In this document: piece after piece, positions 16,475 through 24,706 of the stretch
Layout of the letters: each line of letters opens with the position of its first letter
Position numbering within the stretch: the stretch's first letter is position 1
Origin: Thiovibrio frasassiensis
Lineage (GTDB): Bacteria; Desulfobacterota; Desulfobulbia; Desulfobulbales; Desulfurivibrionaceae
Direction: 5' to 3'
Assembly: GCF_029607905.1 (NCBI RefSeq)
Contig: NZ_JAPHEH010000001.1
Location: 463,530-527,529, forward strand
DNA length: 64,000 nucleotides
Notes under the pieces: generated by a model
What the model saw: the letters and a program-made list of their open reading frames with translations, nothing else
Databases searched by the model: none
Told to the model about the DNA's origin: nothing
Position numbers and translations under genes: made by a program

Positions 16475-16935
16475 GCTCCACCCCGCCTGGCTCGGCAGCC
16501 ACAGCCCTTTTTCCCCTGACCTTGGCCCTGCTGTCCCCGGCGTTTACCTGTCGCACATGCCACAGATTTTCCAACTGATCTCTGCCCTGGGCCTTCCTGG
16601 GCCCGGGAAACTGCCCCGGTTGCCGGGAACTTCTCTATTGCTTCGGCCACTGTTCCGCGTATCCCATTGATCATATCTATCCCGGCTTTTTCGCAGACTG
16701 CGGCCGCCTTGGGTCCAACAATACCGGTGAGTATCGCCTTTGCTCCGGCCTCGGCAATACGGCCCGCCGCTTTGATTCCGGCCCCCTGAGCTGCCTCGTT
16801 GGCCTCGCGATTATCGATTGCCTCGATAATCGCTCCGGTATCGGATTCAATGATGAGCAGATAGGGGGCTCGCCCGAATTGTGGATCAACAGCGGAAGAG
16901 AGTTCTTTGCCTGTTGCGCTGACTGCGATTTTCAT
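16471..16935 (-). CDS. NifX/NifB-type dinitrogenase iron-molybdenum cofactor domain protein
   Basis: A 154-residue protein. The first 105 residues are a NifX-like fold (MKIAVSATGKELSSAVDPQFGRAPYLLI, then ILTGIVGPKAAAVCEKAGI), as in MTH1175-type small proteins. A Gly/Gln/Lys-rich tail ends in GCGCRARRGG, possibly metal-binding. Genes of this type habitually sit beside MinD-ferredoxin ATPases. No nif structural genes are present, so the role is probably general metal-cluster handling. It is the first gene of the cluster, with GGAGG ahead of the start. Confidence 0.85.
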   Translation of the reverse strand: MKIAVSATGKELSSAVDPQFGRAPYLLIIESDTGAIIEAIDNREANEAAQGAGIKAAGRIAEAGAKAILTGIVGPKAAAVCEKAGIDMINGIRGTVAEAIEKFPATGAVSRAQEGPGQRSVGKSVACATGKRRGQQGQGQGKKGCGCRARRGGA

Positions 16936-17011
16936 GTCACGTTCCTCCGGTTTGATTTTCTCTAATATGGCAGCCTAGTCATTCTATTTTGTGCATATGC
17001 TCATAATCAGA

Positions 17012-17040
17012 TTATTAAAGATCTTGTCACGGAATGTCAA
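17012..17040 (-). promoter_or_regulatory. Candidate sigma70 promoter of the NifX/MinD/flavodoxin operon
   Basis: Minus-strand TTGACA (17040-17035), 17-base spacer, TAATAA (17017-17012). It lies about 75 bases ahead of the NifX-like start, with no other gene between. Confidence 0.55.
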
Positions 17041-17104
17041 GCGTATTGCCAATCAAACTTTAAAATCAACGTGAATTACCCCCCGAACAGCCCGGTTTCC
17101 CCCC

Positions 17105-17131
17105 TTGACAATCCACTTTTTGTGGTGTAAT
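17105..17131 (+). promoter_or_regulatory. Candidate sigma70 promoter of the glutamate synthase operon
   Basis: TTGACA at 17105-17110 and TGTAAT at 17126-17131, 15 bases apart, with a small CCAC/GTGG hairpin between. A second TATAAT-like box lies just before the gene near 17275. The leader would be about 150 bases. The rest of the 357-base divergent gap shows no gene. Confidence 0.4.
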
Positions 17132-17292
17132 GCAGTGAGTCGCTATCTTCGCCCTGCACGGTTGAAATTTCTGGTTGGAATCACTATATTTACCAGATTG
17201 CAGCCGCATATTTTTTTCAATAGCGCAAGGATGTCGGTTGCCTATTCGCTTTTTCGTAAAGCCTATCATTATATAATGCAAAGGAGTGACAC

Positions 17293-18435
17293 ATGTGCCG
17301 GTTAGCTATGAAAACCGCAAGTGAGCCTTTCTCCCCCTTTTCGGTCCTGCAGGCCATGGAGGCCATGCAGGAAGGGTATGACGGCAGCGGTCTCGGCCTG
17401 CTGCTCCGGGGGCTTAAGTTTGCGGACTACAAATACAATGCCCAGGACCCGATCCTCTCGGGCATCGCCCACACCGAAGAGGCGCTGGCCCGTCTTGATC
17501 ATATTATGGATAAGGCGGGATTCACCCTCAAGTACGACCACGAGTATGATGTAAAAAAGGCGATGATCGAGGCCCAAGACCGGCACAAATACATCCTCCG
17601 GGTGTACAAAAAACCGGCCGCCTGGAGCAAGCTCTCCACCGACCAGGTGGAACACGAGCTGATGCTGACCCGCCTGGCCCTGCGCGCCGACGGCGAGGCA
17701 CATGGCAACGACCTCACCGCCTTTTCCCTGTGGCCCGACGTGGTCATGGCCAAGGAAGTGGGCTGGCCCCTGGACATCGGTCTTGCGCTGGGCCTGGACT
17801 CCGGTCGGATCACCAGCCGGATCTGCATGGCCCAGGGCCGCCAGAACACCAACTACGGCATCAACCTCTATGCCTGCCACCCCTTCTTCATCCAGGGCGT
17901 GGCCACCATGACCAACGGCGAGAACACCGCCTTTATCCCCATCAAAGATTGGCTCACCGGCCGGGCCTACCCCGGCTACATCGGCTATCAGTCCGATTCC
18001 GAAGTCTTCGCCCATATTCTGCACTATGTGACCAAGCAGCTCAAGCTGCCCCTGGCAACCTACAAGCACGTGATCACCCCGCTCAAAAACGAAGAGCTGA
18101 CCAAGCACCCCCAGGGCGATTTCCTTCGCGGCCTGCGGGATGCCTGCCGCCGCTTGATCATCGACGGCCCCAACGCGGTGATCGGCACCCTGCCCGATGA
18201 AACCTCCATGCTGGTCATGGATGCCAAGAAGATGCGCCCCGCCACCGTGGGCGGCAAGCCCGGCGAATGGGCCATTGCCTCGGAGATGTGCGGCGTTGAC
18301 GCGATGATCCCCGACCGGGATCGCTCCAAGGATTTCCAGCCCATGCGGGAACACACCGTTATTATTCCTCCAGACAGACAGGAGTTGCAGATATGGTCTC
18401 AGTTCGATCAATTGCCAATACACCAAGCAGCCTGA
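17293..18435 (+). CDS. Glutamate synthase, glutamine amidotransferase subunit
   Basis: A stand-alone class II glutamine amidotransferase domain of glutamate synthase, 380 residues. Met-Cys at the N-terminus supplies the catalytic Cys2 after Met removal. The body carries family features such as ICMAQGRQNTNYGINLYACHPFF and MLVMDAKKMRPATVGG. It releases ammonia from glutamine for the FMN subunit encoded next. A good AAGGAG precedes the ATG. Its 3' end overlaps the next gene by 43 bases. The split layout (amidotransferase, FMN domain, GXGXG domain) resembles archaeal and anaerobe-type enzymes. Confidence 0.9.
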   Translation: MCRLAMKTASEPFSPFSVLQAMEAMQEGYDGSGLGLLLRGLKFADYKYNAQDPILSGIAHTEEALARLDHIMDKAGFTLKYDHEYDVKKAMIEAQDRHKYILRVYKKPAAWSKLSTDQVEHELMLTRLALRADGEAHGNDLTAFSLWPDVVMAKEVGWPLDIGLALGLDSGRITSRICMAQGRQNTNYGINLYACHPFFIQGVATMTNGENTAFIPIKDWLTGRAYPGYIGYQSDSEVFAHILHYVTKQLKLPLATYKHVITPLKNEELTKHPQGDFLRGLRDACRRLIIDGPNAVIGTLPDETSMLVMDAKKMRPATVGGKPGEWAIASEMCGVDAMIPDRDRSKDFQPMREHTVIIPPDRQELQIWSQFDQLPIHQAA

Positions 18436-20033
18436 CCCCCAACGATCTGCCTTGGATCATTGAGCACCGCGAAGACCGCTGCACCCTGTGCGGCAAGTGC
18501 GCCGCCGTCTGTCCGGTGGGCACCCTGAAGCTGGCCTACATGCGCAAGCGCATGCCCCAGCTGGTGCTTTCTTCCTCGGAACGGGGCAGCTCGTACAAAA
18601 CCTTTGTCGGCATCCGCCAATCCACCGAGGTGAACAAGCGCTGCATCGGCTGCGGCACCTGCGCCATGGTCTGTCCCAACGAGGCGATCCATCCGGTGCA
18701 AAATGCAGAACGCGACCGCTTCCGTTTCCTCAACAGCCAGCAGGGTGAACCGGCCAAACGCGGCGGCCGCCGCAACGATCCGGGCGCAAGCCTGCTTGAC
18801 CGCATCATCTTCGACCGGATCTCCATGCTCACCGATCCGGCTCTCGATGCTGGGCGCCACGAGTTTTCCTGCAATACCTTGCTCGGCCGGGTACTGCCGC
18901 CGGAGGAATATGTCCGCCGCAAACTGGCCGGCGAGTGGATTCCGCCGGTACGGGAGATCTTCCCCTTTGTCATCGGCTCCATGTCCTTTGGCGCGCTCTC
19001 GCCCAATATGTGGCTGGGCTTACTGCAAGGCGTGGCCTATTGCAACGAGGTTCTGGGCATTCCCGTGGTCATGGCCACCGGCGAGGGCGGCTGCCCCCCC
19101 TGGGTTCTGCGCAGCCCGTTTCTCAAATACATCATTCTCCAGATCGCGTCCGGCTATTTCGGCTGGGACGAGATCATCCGGGCCATCCCCGAGATGCAGT
19201 GCGATCCGGCGGCCATCGAGATCAAGTACGGCCAGGGCGCCAAGCCCGGCGACGGCGGCCTGCTGATGTGGTTCAAGGTATCGAAGCTCATCGCCCGTCT
19301 GCGCGGGGTGCCCGAGGGTGTGGATCTGCCCTCGCCGCCCGTGCACCAGACCTTGTACTCCATTGAGGAGTCGGTGATGAAGATGATCCAGACCATGTCC
19401 ATGGCCTGGAACTTCCGGGTCCCGGTGTATCCGAAGATCTCCGGCTCCACCTCGGCCAAATCGGTCTTAAACAACCTGGTGCGTAACCCCTATGCCGGCG
19501 CTTTGATGATCGACGGCATCGACGGTGGCACGGGTGCGGCCTACAATATCAGCATGGACGCCACCGGCCACCCCATCGCCGCCAATGTCCGCGAGTGCTA
19601 CCTCGACCTCTGCGCCCAGGGCAAGCAGAACGAAATCCCCATCTTCGCCGCGGGCGGCGTTGGCAAGAACGGCAACGTCACCCAGAACGGCATGGCCCTG
19701 ATCATGCTGGGCGCCTCCGGCGTTCACATGGGCAAGTTCATCATGCAATCGGCGGCCGGTTGCCTCGGCACCGAATCGAACCGCTGCAACGTCTGCAACA
19801 TCGGCCTGTGCCCCAAGGGCATCACCAGCCAGAACCCCAAGCTCTATCGCCGCCTCGACCCGGATCAGGTCGCCCAACGCGTGGTGGAGACCTTCATGTC
19901 CATCCGCACGGAGATGAAGAAGGTCATGGCACCCCTGGGTCGCTCGCAAAGCCTGCCCATCGGCATGTCCGATGCCCTGGGTATCAATGACAAGGATGTG
20001 GCCGAACGTTTAAATATCAGATACGTCTGTTAG
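18393..20033 (+). CDS. Glutamate synthase, FMN/ferredoxin central subunit
   Basis: A 546-residue protein. An N-terminal 2x[4Fe-4S] ferredoxin domain (CTLCGKCAAVC and CIGCGTCAMVC, residues about 25-105) is fused to the glutamate synthase TIM barrel. The barrel has SMSFGALSP, EGGCPPW, IKYGQGAKPGDGG and DGIDGGTGAAYN, which bind FMN and 2-oxoglutarate, and CNVCNIGLCPKGIT supplies the cysteines of its own cluster. It makes glutamate from 2-oxoglutarate and ammonia. The start is within the previous gene, with GGAG eight bases upstream. Its TAG stop lies in the left end of a repeat. Confidence 0.93.
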   Translation: MVSVRSIANTPSSLTPNDLPWIIEHREDRCTLCGKCAAVCPVGTLKLAYMRKRMPQLVLSSSERGSSYKTFVGIRQSTEVNKRCIGCGTCAMVCPNEAIHPVQNAERDRFRFLNSQQGEPAKRGGRRNDPGASLLDRIIFDRISMLTDPALDAGRHEFSCNTLLGRVLPPEEYVRRKLAGEWIPPVREIFPFVIGSMSFGALSPNMWLGLLQGVAYCNEVLGIPVVMATGEGGCPPWVLRSPFLKYIILQIASGYFGWDEIIRAIPEMQCDPAAIEIKYGQGAKPGDGGLLMWFKVSKLIARLRGVPEGVDLPSPPVHQTLYSIEESVMKMIQTMSMAWNFRVPVYPKISGSTSAKSVLNNLVRNPYAGALMIDGIDGGTGAAYNISMDATGHPIAANVRECYLDLCAQGKQNEIPIFAAGGVGKNGNVTQNGMALIMLGASGVHMGKFIMQSAAGCLGTESNRCNVCNIGLCPKGITSQNPKLYRRLDPDQVAQRVVETFMSIRTEMKKVMAPLGRSQSLPIGMSDALGINDKDVAERLNIRYVC

Positions 20034-20165
20034 CCGTCGCTTAGAGATAACTATAAAATATTGAGATGCCATGAACGGCATAAGGCGCCGTAACAAAATA
20101 ACCACTGTAGCATCGCCGCTTACGCGGCTGTTAACAACGATAGTTATTTCGTAACGGCCCCTAAA
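20031..20165. repeat. Intercistronic palindromic repeat, copy B
   Basis: About 135 bases between the two glutamate synthase genes, and the longest copy of the family. It opens with TAGCCGTCG (containing the upstream stop), has GAACGGCATAAGGCGCCGT inside, and closes with AGTTATTTCGTAACGGCCCCTAAA. It carries an extra inner palindrome (GCCGCTTACGCGGC) absent from the rnfE-rnfG copy. The right edge runs into the AAGGAG of the next gene. Confidence 0.6.
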
Positions 20166-20178
20166 GAAGGAGTACGCT

Positions 20179-22515
20179 GTGAGTAAAGCAATTGTCGTAA
20201 AAGGGCTTGATGCCAATGGCCAGCGGATCAGCTCCAAGAACTTCGAAGAACTGGTCCAGAAGGCCTTTGCCAAATCCAACCGTTTGAAACTGGAAACCTA
20301 CGGCCAGCACAATGTGGGCGGGCGCTTGAAAAACGGCGGCAAGAAGGTGGAGATCGAGGTCAGCGGCCCCTGCGGCCAGCGCCTCGGCTGCATGGGCATG
20401 CCCGGCACCACCATTCTCTGCGACGGACCCGCCTCCGATGACGTTGGCTACCTCAATATCGGCGCCGAAATCACCGTCAAGGGCGACGCCACCAACGGGG
20501 TCTGCAACGCCATGGCCGAAGGCAAGGTCTATATCGGCGGCTCCATCGGGGCGCGCGGTCTGACCATGACCAAATGGAACCCCGAACACCAGCGCCCGGA
20601 GCTCTGGGTGCTGGGCTCGGTGGGCGACACCTTTGCCGAGTTCAACTGCGGCGGCATCGGGGTGATCTGCGGCATCGAAGCCAAGAACCCGAAAAACATC
20701 CTGGGCTACCGCCCCTGCGTCGGCATGGTCGGCGGCTGGCTCTTCTACCGGGGCAAAAACGACGGTTCCTATGACAAGAAGAGTGTCATGGCGATACTTC
20801 CGGATGACGCCCAATGGCAATGGCTCATGGAGCGGATGCCTCAGTATCTGAAAAAGATCGGCCGACCCAGATTGCTCAAGAAGCTCTCCGTCCGCAAGGA
20901 ATGGATGATGCTGATCTCCATCCCGCCCCAGACTCGGGCCCTGATGTTCTCCGGCCCCATGCCCATGGCCGAGTTCAAGCAAAAGATCTGGAACCCGGGT
21001 TTCGGCGGCGGCGACCCCATCCGCGATCTCGCCCCAGGGCTGGACCGCAGCCCCATCGGCATGATCGAGACCGGGGATCTCAGGCGACGGCAGCCCTTCT
21101 GGGCCAACCGCGACAAAGCCGCGCCCTGCGCCTATTACTGTCCGGTGCATATCCCCACCATCGACCGTCTGCGCTTGTTCCGCGAGGGTAAAGCAGATGA
21201 GGCCTACAAGATGCTCCTTGACTATACCCCTCTGCCTGCCTCGGTTTGCGGCCATGTCTGCCCGAATCTTTGCATGCAGAACTGCTCTCGGCAGGTGGTT
21301 GACGAAAAAATCGACGTACAGATGCTGGGCCGTGCTTCCCGCGATGCCAAACCGCCCAAGCCGGCAAAATCACTGGGCAAGAAGGTCGCCATCATCGGCG
21401 GCGGCCCGGCTGGGATGAATGCGGCCTGGCAGCTGGCCAAGGCTGGGGTAGAAGCGCATATCTTTGAACGCGACCAGCAACTCGGCGGCAAGCTGGCCCA
21501 GGTTATCCCCTGGGAGCGGTTGCCTCGAGCCATCTGGGACGCGGAGATCCAGCGCTTCCTCTCCATGCCCAACATCAAGGTCAACTTCGGTGTGGCCATG
21601 ACCAAGGAGAAGTTCGCCGAGCTGAAGAAAAAATACGACCATGTCATCGTGGCCGTGGGCACCCATCAGCCGCGCACCATTCCCTTTCCCGGCCATGAGC
21701 GGGTTATCCCGGCCTTGGACTTCCTGAAGGGGGCCAAGAGTGCCAAGCCCCCCAAGGTCGGCAAGCAGGTGGTGATCATCGGCGCAGGCAACGTGGGCTG
21801 CGATGTGGCTTGCGAAGCGTACCGGCTGGGCGCCCAGGAAGTATGCCTGGTGGATATTCAAAAGCCCCTGGCATTCGGCAAGGAAAAGGCGGCGGCCGAG
21901 GCATTGGGCGCCACCTTTAAATGGCCGGTTCAGACCAAGGAGGTCACCGCCGAAGGACTCATCGACGCGGCAGGCCAGCTCATCCCGGCCCAGACCGTGA
22001 TCATCTCCATCGGCGATGTCCCGGCCCTGAAGTTCCTTCCCGACACCGTCGAGGTTATCACCGTGGGCGGTGCCGGTTGGATCAAGTGCGACGCAGCCGG
22101 ACGGACCAGTGACCCCAAAATCTCGGCCATCGGCGATGTGGAGCGGCCAGGCCTTGCCACCAACGCCCTAGGCGCAGGCAAGAAGACTGCGGAAGCCCTG
22201 CTGGCAGCCTTTAAGGGGGAGGAATGGCATGATTTCGGCCAACAGCTTATTCCCCAGGCCACTCTGACTGCGGCCCATTACACCCCGGAGCCCTGCCCTG
22301 GGTCTTCCGAGGCTGCGGAGGCGGAACGCTGCATGAGCTGCGGCACCTGCCGTGACTGTCATCTCTGCGAGACCATCTGCCCGACCCAGGCGATCTCCCG
22401 GCAGAAGCTGGACGGCAAAAACTACCAGTATGTCTCGGACCCGGACAAGTGCATCGCCTGCGGCTTCTGCAGCGACACCTGCCCCTGCGGCATCTGGGTG
22501 ATGCGGCCCTTCTGA
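20179..22515 (+). CDS. Glutamate synthase GXGXG domain fused to GltD-like FAD reductase and ferredoxin
   Basis: A 778-residue fusion. Residues about 1-240 are the glutamate synthase GXGXG beta-helix (DDVGYLNIGAEITVKGDATN). About 300-400 is the cysteine-rich GltD head (CAYYCPVHIPT, CGHVCPNLCMQNC). About 400-690 are two Rossmann units (VAIIGGGPAGMNAA for FAD, VVIIGAGNVGCDVA for NAD(P)H). The C-terminus is a 2x[4Fe-4S] ferredoxin (CRDCHLCETICP, CIACGFCSDTC). It completes the three-gene enzyme, uniting structural and electron-input parts that are separate in bacterial GltBD. It starts at GTG with AAGGAG eight bases upstream. Confidence 0.92.
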   Translation: MSKAIVVKGLDANGQRISSKNFEELVQKAFAKSNRLKLETYGQHNVGGRLKNGGKKVEIEVSGPCGQRLGCMGMPGTTILCDGPASDDVGYLNIGAEITVKGDATNGVCNAMAEGKVYIGGSIGARGLTMTKWNPEHQRPELWVLGSVGDTFAEFNCGGIGVICGIEAKNPKNILGYRPCVGMVGGWLFYRGKNDGSYDKKSVMAILPDDAQWQWLMERMPQYLKKIGRPRLLKKLSVRKEWMMLISIPPQTRALMFSGPMPMAEFKQKIWNPGFGGGDPIRDLAPGLDRSPIGMIETGDLRRRQPFWANRDKAAPCAYYCPVHIPTIDRLRLFREGKADEAYKMLLDYTPLPASVCGHVCPNLCMQNCSRQVVDEKIDVQMLGRASRDAKPPKPAKSLGKKVAIIGGGPAGMNAAWQLAKAGVEAHIFERDQQLGGKLAQVIPWERLPRAIWDAEIQRFLSMPNIKVNFGVAMTKEKFAELKKKYDHVIVAVGTHQPRTIPFPGHERVIPALDFLKGAKSAKPPKVGKQVVIIGAGNVGCDVACEAYRLGAQEVCLVDIQKPLAFGKEKAAAEALGATFKWPVQTKEVTAEGLIDAAGQLIPAQTVIISIGDVPALKFLPDTVEVITVGGAGWIKCDAAGRTSDPKISAIGDVERPGLATNALGAGKKTAEALLAAFKGEEWHDFGQQLIPQATLTAAHYTPEPCPGSSEAAEAERCMSCGTCRDCHLCETICPTQAISRQKLDGKNYQYVSDPDKCIACGFCSDTCPCGIWVMRPF

Positions 22516-22550
22516 TTCTCGCTGTATTTGTTTCTGTTTGCGCCAATCCG

Positions 22551-22586
22551 GCGGGGCAGCCTTTCCTGGCTGCCCCGCTTTTTTTT
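22551..22586 (+). terminator. Strong terminator of the glutamate synthase operon
   Basis: GCGGGGCAGCC, six-base loop, exact complement, then eight T. It lies 36 bases past the stop. Confidence 0.92.
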
Positions 22587-22640
22587 GCCGATGCCGTACG
22601 CAAAAAAAGCTCCCGGATTTTTCACCCATGGGGGTTGGAC

Positions 22641-22677
22641 AAAAAAAAGAGAGCGCGGCCCCGGGCCACTCCCTCTT
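22641..22677 (-). terminator. Terminator of the 58-residue protein gene
   Basis: Minus-strand hairpin (AGAGGGAGTGGCCC paired with GGGCCGCGCTCTCT, two mismatches) followed by eight T. It lies 39 bases past the small gene, which supports that gene being transcribed. Confidence 0.7.
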
Positions 22678-22715
22678 TAAAAAACATCTCGGTATGAAAC
22701 CTCAGATCCCCTGGG

Positions 22716-22892
22716 CTAGACCTCTTCGTACACCTCGGTAACGGTCATTTTTCCGCTGACCTGTGCGTGTTTTCGATGAAACTCAACCATGGCCATGGCC
22801 ACATTCTGCGCCTTAACCGTTGTTTTTTCGATGGCGGCAGTCCGCCAAAGCTCAGCTCCCCCGACCTTAAATTTCACCACAAACCTGCGCAT
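22716..22892 (-). CDS. Small 58-residue protein of unknown function
   Basis: A short frame with coding character: start preceded by AAGGAG, stop TAG, and its own terminator downstream. The peptide begins MRRFVVKFKVGGAELWRTAA and ends MTVTEVYEEV. The pattern (beta-like start, then a helix AQNVAMAMVEFHRKH) suggests a small alpha/beta protein; no family recognised. It lies between the glutamate synthase terminator and the amt control region, pointing the opposite way. A nitrogen-related role is only suggested by position. Confidence 0.6.
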   Translation of the reverse strand: MRRFVVKFKVGGAELWRTAAIEKTTVKAQNVAMAMVEFHRKHAQVSGKMTVTEVYEEV

Positions 22893-23088
22893 CCCCCTCT
22901 CCTTTTCCCGGTAAAATCATGGGCAGTCCCCCCAGGACACCCGCCGCTTGCTCCATAACTCAGCAATGTATGGGTATCTCATTTTTTCGCCCTCAGGGTC
23001 AATACTGAAAAAATACCAGTACCAGGTCCATGATTTTCCAAACCTCCATTTCTCCCCCTTTCCGTACGGCTCTCAACAAAAATCCGCT

Positions 23089-23128
23089 ACATATATGTAC
23101 AAAACAAAGATGAATTTTACATATATGT
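23089..23128. promoter_or_regulatory. Tandem palindromes, candidate enhancer for amt
   Basis: Two exact copies of the palindrome ACATATATGT (23089-23098 and 23119-23128), 30 bases centre to centre, so on the same helix face. They lie 80-120 bases upstream of the sigma54 promoter, as expected of activator sites. They do not resemble the classical NtrC site (GCACC-N5-GGTGC). Confidence 0.55.
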
Positions 23129-23207
23129 CTGCATATTATGACCGGGCAAAAAAATACTGGAAGTGCAAAATGATGTATCTTCAGCCATATAACAAGAAAC
23201 TTAAACG

Positions 23208-23223
23208 TGGCACGATTCTCGCA
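23208..23223 (+). promoter_or_regulatory. Sigma54 promoter of the ammonium transporter
   Basis: TGGCACGATTCTCGCA matches TGGCACGNNNNTTGCA at all but one position. Expected transcription start near 23234, giving a leader of about 43 bases. Sigma54 control of amt genes is common. Confidence 0.75.
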
Positions 23224-23276
23224 GACCGTTAATGGGTCCACCAAACCAGATCAATCCGGAACACCAAGGAGATACC

Positions 23277-24602
23277 ATGCGGCATCGTTTTATCTTCACA
23301 CCCTGCACCACCCTTGGCCTTGTGCTCTTCCCCACCCTTGCGTTGGCTGCTGACAGCCAATGTGTAGACAGCGGCACCACCGCCTGGATGTTGATTTCCA
23401 CAGCCTTGGTCTTGCTGATGGTCCCCGGCCTGGCCATGTTTTACGGCGGCCTGGTCCGCTCCAAAAACGTCCTGGGCACCATGATGCACAGCTATGTTTC
23501 CATGGCGGTCATCGGCGTGCTCTGGGTGGTCTGCGGCTTCAGCCTCACCTTCGGTAAAAGCATTCTTGGCGGGGTCATCGGCTGGAACCCGGATTATTTC
23601 ATGCTCAAGGGCATTGACGAGACAATCACCAACGGCGTGCCCGAGTATGTCCTGGCCATGTTCCAGGGCAAATTCGCCATCATCACCCCGGCCCTGATCA
23701 GCGGTGCCCTGGCCGAACGGATCTATTTTCGGGGCTACGTCCTCTTCATCGTCCTCTGGTTTCTCGTGGTCTACAGCCCCCTGTGCCACTGGATCTGGGC
23801 TCCGGACGGCTGGTTGTTCAACGCAGGGGCCAATGGGGTCATCGATCTGGCCGGCGGCTTGGTCATCCACGTTTCCGCCGGCGTCAGCGCCCTGGTTGCC
23901 GCCCTGTTCCTCGGACCGCGGCAGGGGTATCCAAAGACCGCCATGCACCCGAACAACCTGGTCATGACCATGATGGGCGCCGGCCTTCTCTGGGTTGGCT
24001 GGTTCGGCTTCAATGCCGGCTCCACCATGCAGAGCGGCCTGGAAACAGCTCGGGCCCTGACAATGACCCAGATCTCTGCGGCAAGCGGGGCGCTGACCTG
24101 GCTGCTCATCGAAGCCATCGTCTTCCGCAAGGCCACCTCTCTGGGCTTTGTTTCCGGAATCCTGGCCGGGTTGGTGGTGATCACCCCGGCCGCCGGGGTG
24201 GTTCAGCCCATGGGGGCTCTTGCCCTGGGCGCGGCCTCTTCCATCGTCTGCTACTTCGCCCTGATCATGAAAATGCGCCTCGGCTACGACGACTCCCTGG
24301 ACTGCTTCGGCATCCACGGGGTAGGCAGCGGCCTCGGGGTCTTGCTGCTTTCCTTTTTCATCCGCGACTCCTGGATGGCAAAGGCCTCGGAGGCTGCCGG
24401 ACGGACCTGGACCGCTTTTGATCAGTTGCAGGTCCAACTACTGGGGATGGGCGTCACCATTGCCCTGGCCGCTTCGGCCACCCTGCTGATCTGTGTGATT
24501 GTGGAAAAGACCGTGGGCTTCAGACTCGACCAGCAGAGTGAGTTCGACGGCCTGGACAAATCCCTCCATGGCGAATCCGGCTACGGGATAGCAGAGCACT
24601 GA
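23277..24602 (+). CDS. Ammonium transporter, Amt family
   Basis: A 441-residue Amt channel. A signal peptide ending near LALAA precedes about eleven helices. MFYGGLVRSKNVLG, the pore histidines in VIHVSAGVSALVAALF and CFGIHGVGSGLG, and WFGFNAGS are diagnostic. It conducts ammonium across the inner membrane. The start at 23277 has GGAG six bases upstream, after the sigma54 promoter. No glnK (PII) gene adjoins it, which is unusual for amt. Confidence 0.95.
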   Translation: MRHRFIFTPCTTLGLVLFPTLALAADSQCVDSGTTAWMLISTALVLLMVPGLAMFYGGLVRSKNVLGTMMHSYVSMAVIGVLWVVCGFSLTFGKSILGGVIGWNPDYFMLKGIDETITNGVPEYVLAMFQGKFAIITPALISGALAERIYFRGYVLFIVLWFLVVYSPLCHWIWAPDGWLFNAGANGVIDLAGGLVIHVSAGVSALVAALFLGPRQGYPKTAMHPNNLVMTMMGAGLLWVGWFGFNAGSTMQSGLETARALTMTQISAASGALTWLLIEAIVFRKATSLGFVSGILAGLVVITPAAGVVQPMGALALGAASSIVCYFALIMKMRLGYDDSLDCFGIHGVGSGLGVLLLSFFIRDSWMAKASEAAGRTWTAFDQLQVQLLGMGVTIALAASATLLICVIVEKTVGFRLDQQSEFDGLDKSLHGESGYGIAEH

Positions 24603-24630
24603 GTAGCACCTTTCACCTTAAATGTAAAAA

Positions 24631-24666
24631 AGGCCGGACGCCCCACAGGGGCTCCGGCCTTTTTTT
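24631..24666 (+). terminator. Terminator of the ammonium transporter gene
   Basis: AGGCCGGAcGCCCC, loop ACAG, GGGGC-TCCGGCCT, followed by seven or eight T. One bulged base. It lies 28 bases after the stop. Confidence 0.9.
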
Positions 24667-24706
24667 ATGTTTTATCCGGGAATGCGTCATGTAATCAGTA
24701 TGTTCA

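Noticed and set aside
17230-17260. A GG-N10-GC sigma54-like match before glutamate synthase (CGGTTGCCTATTCGCT)
   Set aside because: The -24 box departs from consensus at most positions outside GG; the sigma70 candidate at 17105 is better.
20161-21255. A 364-codon minus-strand frame opposite glutamate synthase
   Set aside because: The plus-strand protein is unmistakable; the antisense frame is a GC-rich shadow. The same holds for long antisense frames over the amt, GH42-like, helicase and hrpB genes.
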